NCBI GenBank assembly: GCA_007449985.2
Contig: VIIQ02000101.1
Span: forward strand, 186,001-250,000
DNA: 64,000 nucleotides
Direction: 5' to 3'
Origin: Desmodesmus armatus
Taxonomy: Eukaryota > Chlorophyta > Chlorophyceae > Sphaeropleales > Scenedesmaceae
Below the pieces are notes generated by a model that was not told the DNA's origin, did no database searches, and worked only from the letters and a program-made list of their open reading frames with translations. Position 1 is the stretch's first letter, and each line of letters opens with the position of its first letter. Positions 47,661 to 57,900 of the stretch are shown in pieces. The position numbers and the translations under genes were made by a program.

Positions 47661-49492
47661 ACCATGCAGAGGCGACTGATGAGGTGGGTGGACCGATCCG
47701 GGTGGCTGGTTTCAGCAGTGCTTGATGATTGTGGTTCTGTTCATGAAACTGATGGTTGTCCGTTGGCTACTTCACGAGCTTCGGGCTCCCTTGTGGATTG
47801 TACGGCTTTGGTCGTGCCAAATGCTGTATCACATCATGTGGTGTATGTGTTGTATGTGCTGTTTTTGGGGTATGCTTATCAGCAGTGACGGTCTGTTGTA
47901 ATTTCTTGTCGAAGTGAGAGCCTCGGCCAGTGTTTGTGCTAGTGTGTTGTTGTGTCTAGTCTAGTGTAGGTCATGGATCGGGCTCAAAAGTGAGTTCCCC
48001 AACCCTTGTTGTCCACTCCGTCCCGTATGACAACTTACACTGGTCGGGGCGCATTTGCAGCACCCAGGCCAGCTGAACAACCTGCTGATACTGCATCCCA
48101 CAAAGCTGGTCATACAAAGCGGCTGCTGTCCCCATACAAGTGGTAATGGTCGTACAAAAAACGCCTCAAAAAAACGCCTCAACACTACTTGTACTATACT
48201 TGTACTATACTACAAAAAACGCCTCAACACTACTTGTACTATAACAAGCTTCTTGTTGTACCAGAAGCAGCAGTGCACCTTGTTGTGTGTGTGTTTTTCA
48301 CATTGCAAGCAGCAAACTATCATGGAGATTTGCCAACACATGCCTCCATGACTACACAGTGACTTTGGTGTTTTGAGTTGTTGGAAAGTGGTCGCCTGCA
48401 CTGCTTGCGGCAAGCAGAACACAGTTGCATGTCAGAAAATGTGCAGCTGTCGCCGTCGTCCTGGCTGGAGACGCACCCCACAATAAAGTGCTTGCCAATG
48501 GCCAGCAAAACATGCCACCTCGGGGCTACTGCAGAGACATGCAGCATGCCCTACTGGCATCATGGCCACTGAAGAGGCAAGCACTGACGCTGAGTGCACC
48601 AGCCGCACAATTTCCGATGGCCGCCACGCGGCATGTTGCAATGCATCAGCTGGTTGCGCCCCATGCACACACAACTTCGGAATGTCACATCCTTGGATGG
48701 TTCATGCATTGGCTGGATGCGCTCCCTGTGTCTACACACATACACGTGACGGTGGCCCAACAACGGTCACATAAGTGGTATATCCCGCACAACAGCAGCT
48801 GCCTGAGTATCACACGTTACAAGGGAAGCACCCCAAAAGCAGCTGTGCCTGGGTGAGAATAGCGCGGCCTGGGTAGCGACTGACGCAAAACGCCACGACG
48901 ACGGGCTGACCCATCAGGCATACTGTACCAGCCCAAAGGTGCCAACAGCCCACTGCCAACCCCATCATCGAGCAGCAGCCACATGAGTGGTTCTCAGCTG
49001 CGCAGCTGCACCCTGAGGCCTTGGGGGGGAGTCCTTGGAGGCCCTTTGAATAAGGCGCGAATCTGTCAAAACGTATGAGGCGTGGCTTGGCTCATGACAG
49101 GCCGGTCATGCACAGCCCCAACCCTTTCAATAGTAGCAGTGATAGTAGGGAGTTCTGTGCGATCAAAGGGTACGCAAGATTTTTGGGTTTCAGTCGCCGT
49201 GTCTGCTGGCACAACAACAGACTCGCATTGCTGCGGCTGCTGCCAAAACTCCCAAAAATATACCCCTGGCCCCACTATGTCCCCATAGCCACTGCAGACA
49301 CATTACTTGCAAGCCCATCACTCAACACCACACACCCATGCGCAGTGGCTGCACTGCACGTCAATACGCCACTCGATTATCCCATACCAACAGGAGCTGC
49401 TTCAAGCATCTGATGTATACATGGCCCTCAAAAACATGGACGTTGCAGCTGCCGCCCTGACTGATCAGCTGCATGTAGGATCATCAATGCGG
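47661..49492. other. Intergenic; tandem repeats, no gene seen
   Basis: At 48140-48245 the units ACAAAAAACGCCTCAA and CACTACTTGTACTATA are repeated two to three times. Frames such as 48425-48856 have no splice or domain support. Confidence 0.4.
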
Positions 49493-52400
49493 CTACGCCA
49501 CCTGCTCATCTCTCACAGCTGTAGCGGCTGCAGCAGCAGCAGCACTTGCTGCTCCCTCCGCCCCCGCCACATCAGCCGCCACTGCTGCCATCGCTGCCGC
49601 CGCTGCGTCAGCCACGTACTGACTGCGCCCGTAATCGTCCGTGGACGCAAACGGTGACGGAGCAGCGCTCCAGTCGGGATGGTCGATCCGCATGCCGGTG
49701 GCGAGGTCTGTGAGAAAGGGGTAGGCAGACATGAGCTCTGCTTCTGACAGGAAGTCCTGTGGGTTGTCAGGAGTCATGAGCAGCTCCACAGCCAGGAGCT
49801 GACCCACCTTCAGGTGACCACACAGCTGGCGGGCGGGACACAAAGAGGCAGGCAGGCAGCAGCGACCCAGATCTAGTCAGATGCAGGGCAGTGAGGGTGT
49901 GTGTAGCTGCAGGAAAGTGCTGCAAGCAGTCCTGTGACCACGGATGGGATCGCGTATTTCACACCAGCACAGCATGCAATGGCGCACGCAGCAGCCGCCT
50001 GACAGTGCGGTCCATGAAACACAGACACACACGGACACCAGACAAACTGATCAGCTATTCACTGAGACTCAAAAAGCTGTCAATACTATGCTCATCCCTG
50101 TGGTTGCAACCCCAACACCAGATGTTTCTGCCCACAAAACAGCTTGCCACTAGTCCCCCACAGCAGAACCAACTGACCCCACAGGAGCTGCCGGGAAAAT
50201 GTGCAGCTCCCAGAAAAGCACCACCCAGCCTGCCCTTATGCGTGCTGCGCGTAATCTCATTACAACCGACTGACCCCGACAAGCAAGCTGCTGCGCCGGC
50301 TTGTTACATTCCTGCCTGTGTATGACCCGGCATTCTGCCTGCCCGCCCAGCATTGTTGCGAGAGACCCGCACTCACACTCTTCATTGCCTCCGTGAATGC
50401 TGCCTGGTCCCTCAGTGGCTCTGCTGGCAGCTTGACGGTGCCCTTGGCCAGCACCACCAGCGTGACCAGCAGGCAGGCCTGCGCCAGCTCAGCATCCTGG
50501 GTCTCAGCAGCTGCAGGGAGCAAGGCAGCGCAGCACAAGACATGCTATTCGTTGTTGCAATGTGTGCTGTGGCCTGGTTCAAAAGCTCTTAGATGCAGGT
50601 GCATGTGGTCGCAACCATGTTGTAACCACCCATGCCATGCAGCATGCCTCCCTTCTGCGAGAGATGTGAGGCGTGGTGTCAACACACAAAGCGCCCTCAC
50701 GGGTTCAAAAATCCAAGTCACTTGCAACAGTGTTGCAAAACAATGCTGCATCCTGGGTCTCAAAAAAATCCAAGTCACTTGCAACAGTGTTGCAAAACAA
50801 TGCTGCATCCTGGGTCTCAAAAAATCCAAGTCACTTGCAACAGTATTGCAAAACATTGCTGCATCCTGGGTCTCAAAAAGTCCAAGTCACTTGCAACAGT
50901 GTTGCAAAACAATGCTGCATCCTGGGTCTCAGCAGCTGCAGGGAGCAAGGCAGCTAGCCACAGCATGACACAGCATGATCTCTACCAGCAGAACAGCAGA
51001 GGCAACAAAGGTGTGGGTCCCAGCAGCTCAAAAACCAGCATGCTGTATCAAGCAGTACTGCAATCCACGCCACTGCAAAACCCACTTGCACTGCTACCTG
51101 TGGGCAGCGCAGTGATCCTACGCCGCATCCACACCCCCCACCCCCGATGCAACAGCAGTCGAACAGAGACCCCACCCACCTCCCAGCAGCCTCTGCAGCA
51201 TGTTCCTGTGCTGAGGCCCCTCTGGCTTGCTACCGTGCACCACTTTGGCCTCCTCCTCCCTCTGCGCCCGCACTTGCTCCGCCACTGCCTTCTGCTTGAA
51301 CAGGTCATACCCCGCCTGCTTGCTGCCCAGCGGTGCGGCCTGCAGGTCAGCGTACGCCAGCTGGCAGCCCCTTGGGGGTTGCAGATCGCCTGCATGGCCT
51401 CTGCGCGTGCAGCACGGGGCGCCATGCAGCAGGGCGTGTATGACAAGTGATGTCATTATGTTTGAAAAAACATGTAAGGTGCGACACAGGGCAAAAAGGC
51501 TACACAGCAGACAGACTGAAGGATGCTGCATAAGATGGCTGCATAAGACGGCTGCAGGCAGCAGGAAGAAATGCTGAACCCTGGACACGGGCCCAAACCG
51601 GTTTACACATCGAGAGCCGCAGTGCAAGTCATGTGGGTGAAAGGTGTGGACGCTACGATGGACAAATGCTGGAGCAATCACACCAGCAGTGTACCTTCAA
51701 AGGTAAAGAACCCGGCATGCTCCACACCCATCAAGTCCCTTAGGAAGCGCAGCCTCTCATGCAGCTTGCTGTCCTGCTTGTTCTCTACCCGCAGCCCCAT
51801 GCGGCACACCAGCACAGTGACTGGAGTGGAACCTGCAGGACATACACGAGGGAGAGCGAGCAGCAACAGTCAGCAGGATGAGTTTTGCTTGCACACCCTC
51901 TTCCAGCACACCAGCACAGTGACTGGAGTGGAGCCTTCAAGACACCCACACAGTGTGATGCAGCGACGCCACAAGGGTGGTCAGCAAGCAAACAGCAGCA
52001 TGCGGGGGATTCACACAAGGCAAGCGGCTTCAGCAGCAGCACCCAAATCTGAGCACAGCCACTGCTCTGGTTATGCAAGACTGTCAAGTTTCTTCCCCTG
52101 TTTGTAGCATGTGTGTTGTAAAGCCAACAGGGGGGAGTGAAAGATCAACAGCTGGCGATGCACACAGATATACGTGCGTTGCATGCCTGAGCATGTATGC
52201 TGCCCTGACAAAGGTACCTTTTCCACACTCCACCCGCTGTCCACCATCAACTTATACGACTCTTCTCTACTCAGCAAGCAAGTTCAGTGCCTGCTGCCCA
52301 CTCACTATCTCTGCTGGCCTGCAGGACCTTCAGCACCGCCTGCAACCCCAGGATGTTGATAGCCACAATGCCCAGCACCGTCAGGAGCCAGTGAGGCTCG

Positions 52401-53460
52401 TCCAACTGCGCCAGCTGCTGCAGCTCCAACGGAATCTGCTGCTGCTGCATGTTGGCCAGCTGCTGCTGCATGGGGTGCTGAGTGTGCTGAGGTGCGGTGT
52501 TGTCCTGCAGGTTTGTGCTGGCCAGCACATCTGGCGCAGCTGCAGGAGAGTGCTCAAGCAGCGCTGCAGGTGCTGGAGTCACACACTGCTGCTGGCAAGC
52601 AATTGGTCCTGCTGGTGCTGCAGGATGAAAGCTGTGGGGTACGGAGCAGCAGCAGCCACAGTCACAGGATTGACAGCACATGAACGGCAGGGAGTGGGTA
52701 GGGCGCATGTCAAGGTGTCTTGCTGCAGCCTGTTGGCGGCGCCAAACTGGCGCACTCTCACAGTTTGAGCATGTGGTACTGTTCATACTCTTGACAGATC
52801 TGGCCTTGCTCCAGATTTGTGCATGTTTCAGTCAAATGCTGTTGAAACCGGCTCATGGAGCGTCACAGTCACAGGCTGCCATTGCCAGTGGTGCTTGCAG
52901 CCCAAACTACAAGTGGTGCTTGCAGCCCAAACTACTTGTACTTGATTCACGTCCCACGCCTGAAAGCGTACCTGGGTTGCTGTGGGTAAGCCGATGCTGG
53001 ATTAGCTGATAGCAGCAGGCTGCATGCAGTGGCGCCCTGCGCAAAGACATGCAGGATGAACAGCTTTATGATACTGCCACCCGTGCGCAAGTGCTGCAGC
53101 ACTCAGAAGAACCTCAGTCACAAGCTTTGCTGACTGCACAAAGTTGGTCTGAAAGCAAGACCGCAGGGAGTGCATAAACAGGTCGCTGGTGAGTGGAAGG
53201 CCGTGGTGCCTGCAGACCTCATCACAGATCCACAAGAAGGCCTAGCACGGTACACTTACCGCGGTGAGAGCCACTGCCAGCCTCTGAGAATCCTCTGCTG
53301 CACTACCAGATACTTTTCCAGCGCGGCACAGGCCCTCAGAGCGACTGTCGGCACGTGATCTGACGTGTCGGAGGTTGACTGTTGCTGAAACTGCCTTCAG
53401 GGGACTGCAGCCAAAGTGCCGGCGTGTCGCACCCGACACTGGCAATCCACACCTCAACAT
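49493..53460 (-). CDS. DUF1517-family protein, probably chloroplast membrane
   Basis: The 3' five exons join in phase: 52306-52539, 51695-51832, 51234-51389, 50377-50510 and 49493-49825. DUF1517 is conserved in cyanobacteria and plastids. Seen: a membrane segment HWLLTVLGIVAINILGL, then TPVTVLVCRMGLRVENKQDS, RLRFLRDLMGVEHAGFF, ACLLVTLVVLAKGTVKLPAE, and the family signature GQLLAVELLMTPDNPQDFLS followed by EAELMSAYPFLTDL. The C-terminus is Ala-rich and ends VRDEQVA. A probable first exon, 53260-53460 (MLRCGLPVSGATRRHFGCSP, basic and Ser-rich), reads as a transit peptide. Exons between 52540 and 53259 are unresolved. The biochemical role is not known to me with confidence. Confidence 0.7.
50706..50951 (-). 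repeat. Four-unit intronic repeat containing a DUF1517 exon-head echo
   Basis: A unit of about 56 bp (AAGTCACTTGCAACAG, TGCAAAACAATGCTGCATCC) is repeated four times. Every unit includes GCATCCTGGGTCTCA, the complement of the exon head at 50510. The last unit (50914-50951) also carries the acceptor, CTGCAGGGAGCAAGG, just as at the true exon. Confidence 0.85.
51906..51934 (-). repeat. Echo of DUF1517 exon head
   Basis: On the minus strand TTGAAG then GCTCCACTCCAGTCACTGTG repeats the head of the exon at 51832 (GTTCCACTCCAGTCACTGTG) with an AG acceptor-like dinucleotide before it. Confidence 0.75.
52887..52936. repeat. 25-bp direct tandem duplicate
   Basis: AGTGGTGCTTGCAGCCCAAA plus CTAC(A/T) occurs twice in a row in a probable DUF1517 intron. 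Confidence 0.8.
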
Positions 53461-53745
53461 ACTGCTCGTATGGCTGATCTGACCGCTTGAAGGGCTACCT
53501 GAGCTCGAGTTACTGCTTGTGTACACGCAACCACCGGATTTCTTGCACTGCGAGGCTTCGAGAGCAAGGGACAAATTCAAAAGCAAGAAGATGCGAAGTT
53601 TTTGAAAAGCCTCGACAGCTAGGTTGTACCCTGTCACTCTCAACCGTGTGTGACCACTCACTGGCATATGCTTTGTTTCCGATCATGCATGGCAGGAGGT
53701 TGTGTCGTGTGCACCTTCTACTAGCTGTGAGGTTCTGACGGCACC
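53461..53745. promoter_or_regulatory. Putative bidirectional promoter
   Basis: The 285 bp between the proposed start codons of the DUF1517 gene (minus) and the purple acid phosphatase gene (plus) must hold both promoters if the starts are right. No TATA box or known phosphate-response motif was recognised. Confidence 0.4.
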
Positions 53746-54935
53746 ATGAAGCCTGCATGGGCCCTGCTGATGTGCATCACGTTGGCAGTTGGCCATGTGG
53801 GTGGTCTCCTGCTCCCTTCCCACACCAAGCAGCCTGACTTCCACAACCCTCTGGAACGTGTCAACGTGTTGGGTACCACTGTCCTGATCGACAACGAGAT
53901 CCAGATGCAAGTCAACACCACCACGCTGACTGGAGCCAGGGGCGACTGGGTGGAGGTGTGTCGGGAACCCCAGCCCCGTTTGGCAGCTTCATGCAGGGCA
54001 TGCCTAGCCTGCTAGCATGCCTAGGATGTTTCCAGCATTCATGTATTTTTTGGTTGACCTTGACAAAGTGAGACACACTCATGTGTTTAACAGACAGGCA
54101 CACTGATCGCTTGTGCCAAGTAAGACGCTGTGAGGCTCAGCAACAGAACATCAGCAACCAGCCTGGCCATCCTCCTTCGTGTTGCATGTACCCTGCTGAT
54201 CGACGAGTTCAGTGCGTACTGCCTGCCTCTGCTCTCTCGACAACCATACCCAGGTGTCATGGCATGGTGTCAACCACCCATCCCATTCTGACTGGGTCGC
54301 GCTGTTGGTCCCAGCACACGCTGACGCGACAAACACAGCCCCAGCAAAGTACCGTATGGCTGCAGAAGATGTTGACAAGACACACCTCAGGGAGGGCAGG
54401 GGCAGACTCAGGTGTGTGTGGGGTGTCACAGTCATTGACAGCCTCACATGCATAAAGCTGAGTGGGGGTGGTTGGACTTGCCTGGTGTCCAGTGGTTGTC
54501 AGTGGCAAGTAGGCATCTGTGAGCGCAGTGAGAGGCTGGAGGCTGTGTTTGTTTACTGTTTGGGGATAGAGATCTAGTATGCGGGTGAGGGATCCAGACA
54601 GGGGAGCAGAAAGTACAACCAGGCTCAGTGAGGGTGCTGTGCTTTGATGCGAGGAAATGTCAATGTTTGTATAGGATCAATTGGCAATGCAGAGGGAGGT
54701 CAACAGTATTTGTCACAGTCACAGTCAGAGGGAAGGAGGGGCCTGCAATCGTTCCTGCCTTGTCCCACATAAGACTGCCTGTTTGCAGCGCCTTCTCTGT
54801 TTCTGCCCCTTTCAGCTGCTTGGACATGGCCAAGATTCACTTGAAGATGCTCTTCCCCAGCCCGGTGTTACATGCAGTGCACGCCGCCACCAACGATTGG
54901 TGCACCTGACCCCCCCCCCCTTCTCCCACGCACGC

Positions 54936-54982
<47 letters not shown>

Positions 54983-57900
54983 CAGGTTCCACCTGATCAA
55001 CTACCGTGTCCCCATGCAGTTCTTGTTCTTCAGAGGTGGCCTGCTGCACCCAGTGCTGGCAGCCAGGGGCCCAGTGGTCACACCCAGCAACCCCAACCAA
55101 CCCCTACAGAGGCGACTAGCTCTGACCGGAGACAACGCGTGAGTTTTTTGCTTTTGTCATCTGGGGGGTGGGGACCTCTGTAGGCTGGCCGCAAACACCA
55201 CAGCCGAACAGCACCGAAGCAACCCTCCAAGTACACCAAAATGCTGTGCTACACAAAGCAGGAGGCCTTTATTATTTCAGAACCTCGTCCCGCAAGTCCT
55301 CTGTTGCACCCAAAGAAATTGGTAGCAGTGTCCAACCCGTCTTCCTGCCGTACTGCTTCTGCTGCTTTGTCACCACAGGCAAATGCGTGTGGAGTGGACC
55401 ACCAAAAGCAGCAAACACCCGGTCGTAAAGTGGGGCACCACACCCAACGTCTACACCCACACAACCGCAGCCAGCAGCGGGACGTTCACCAGGCACGACA
55501 TGTGCGGCCCCCCTGCCAACAGCACTGGCTGGCTGGATCCCGGGGTGTTCCACTCTGCCGTGCTGGAGGGGCTAGAGCCGGGGATGCGGTACTACTACGT
55601 AGTGGGGGATGAGGTGAGGCATGCAAGTGGCGGCAGGGTAGCGCAAGCGTGGGCCTGGAAGGATTGGATGCGGTACTTCTATGTGGTGGGGACGAGGGAA
55701 AGCATGCAAGTGGGTGCAGGGTAGCTGTCGGCATGCGCATGCATGAGGGGCAGGGGGGGGGGCGTCTGGTTGAAATCTATCAGAGGGCATGTTGCCAACT
55801 GCCTAGAGACAGTGAACTGCTAACCTACGGAACCGGCTGGCTGGGCTGGATGTGGTACTACTACGTAGTGGGGGATGAGGTGAGGCATGCAAGTGGCTGC
55901 TATGCGTGGGCCTGGAAGGATTGGATGCGGTGCTTCTATGTGGTGGGGACGAGGGAAGGCATGCAAGTGGCTGCAGGGTAGCTGTCGGCATGCGCATGCA
56001 TGAGGGGCAGGGGGGGCGGGGCGTCGGGTTGAATTCTATCAGAGGGCGTATTGCCAACTGCCTAGTGACAGTGAACTGCCAACATACGGAAGCGGCTGGC
56101 TGGCTGGCTGGCTGGCTGGCCGCTGATGCGGTATTACTGTGTAGTGCGGTATGAGGTGAGGCGTGCAAGCGGCTGCTGGGGAGCTGTCTGCATGCCGATG
56201 CGTGGAACCCAGGAGCGGGGGTGCTGTTGTGTGGACTCTTTTTAGAACGCTTGTTGCCAGCTGCCAGTGGGGACAGTGAACTGCTGACCTACGGAACCGG
56301 CTGGCTGGCCTGGATGCGATACTTGTACGTAGTGGGGGATGAGGTGAGGCATGCAAGTGGCTGCTAAGTAGCGCATGCCTGGGCCTGGAAGGATTGGATG
56401 CGGTACTTCTATGTGGTGGGGGATGAGGTAAGGCATGCAAGTGGCTGCAGGGTAGCTGTCGGCATGCGCATGCATGGGGGGCAGGGGGGCATCGTGTTGA
56501 ATTCTACCAGAGGGCGTGTTGCCAACTGCCTAGTGACACTGAACTGCTGACCTACGGAACCGGCTGGCTGGCTGGCTGGCCGCTGATGTGGTACTACTAT
56601 GTAGTGCGGGATGAGGTGAGGCGTGCAAGTGGCTGCAGGGGAGCTGTCTACATGCGCATGGGTGGGGCCCAGGGGGGGGGCACTTGCAGACCCTTGCGAG
56701 TGTTGTAGGTCAGCTGCTCGCTGCCACTAGGCACTGCCTAGTGCACTACGGTATCTCCGCCCCCCCCCCCCCCCTTCAGACACCAGCATCTGATTTTGCT
56801 GCAGGGGATGTATCGGGCGCTTCCAACTTGAAGCTCCCAACCATTTTTACACACTGCCCCCCCCCCTCCTTCTGCGCCGAGACGTCATAGCGCAGTTCTG
56901 GGTTCAGACTGCCCACACACTGTGTTTGCCCTTCCAGCCAATTGGCTGCCTATGAGTGAATGAGGGTGTCAAGTGGCTGCCTGTGTTCTTCCAATCCATG
57001 TGCAGGAGCATGGCTTCAGTCCAGAGGCGTCCTTCGCTGCTGCACCGCTGGTTGGCCCGTCCACACATGTGCAGCTGCTTGCCCTTGCTGACCTTGGTCA
57101 AGCTGAGCAGGATGGGTCCATGGAGTCAGAGGAATACACACACAGCAGCCTCAACACAACAAGTAAGCAGAGGGGGCGTTACAGTGTACTTATGCAGAGC
57201 ACACGAGTGTTGGTTGCCGTGTTGAGCAGGATGGGTGCATGGAGTCAAAGGAGTACATGAATGAAGGTGTTACAAGGGTTACGCACGCAAAGGAGTACAC
57301 ACAGCAGCCTCAACACAACAAGTAAGTTTGGTTCCCTTTCGATGCTGGGTGTCGTTGCAGCATAGCTGCATGTGTTGCCCTGTAACCCCTTCTTCTTCTA
57401 CAACAAGTAAGGACAGGAGAGCAGAAGGAGCGTTACAGGGTAGAAGAAGAAGAAGGGGTTACAGGGCGACACACGCAGCTAACCTGCAACGACACCCAGC
57501 ATCGGAAGGAACCAAAGTCCTTTGCGTTACAGGGTACTTATGGAGTGCACAGGAGTGTGTGTTTCTGTGTGCGTGTGCAAGACATATGGACGAGTAGGCC
57601 TACCTGTGGGGTTGAAGGCTGAAGAGCGTCTTACCGTGTGTGTGTGGAGGGGGGGGGGATGAAGTGGGGATCAATGCTGGGCGGGGCCTAACCTTGCGCT
57701 GGTTAGCTTGTTTTCCACACCTGGGTTGTTGTGAGAGGGCCCCTGCAAAGACACACCTGGAGCAGGGTGCAGCAGTGCCCTCTTGGGGAGGAAACTGCAG
57801 ATCGTTCAGGCGAGACAGGTGGCTGCAGCACGCTGCTGGGTTGCTGCAAATGCTTGCTGCAAATGCATGCTGCACCCAGTGCATGGTGGGCATGCACGAA

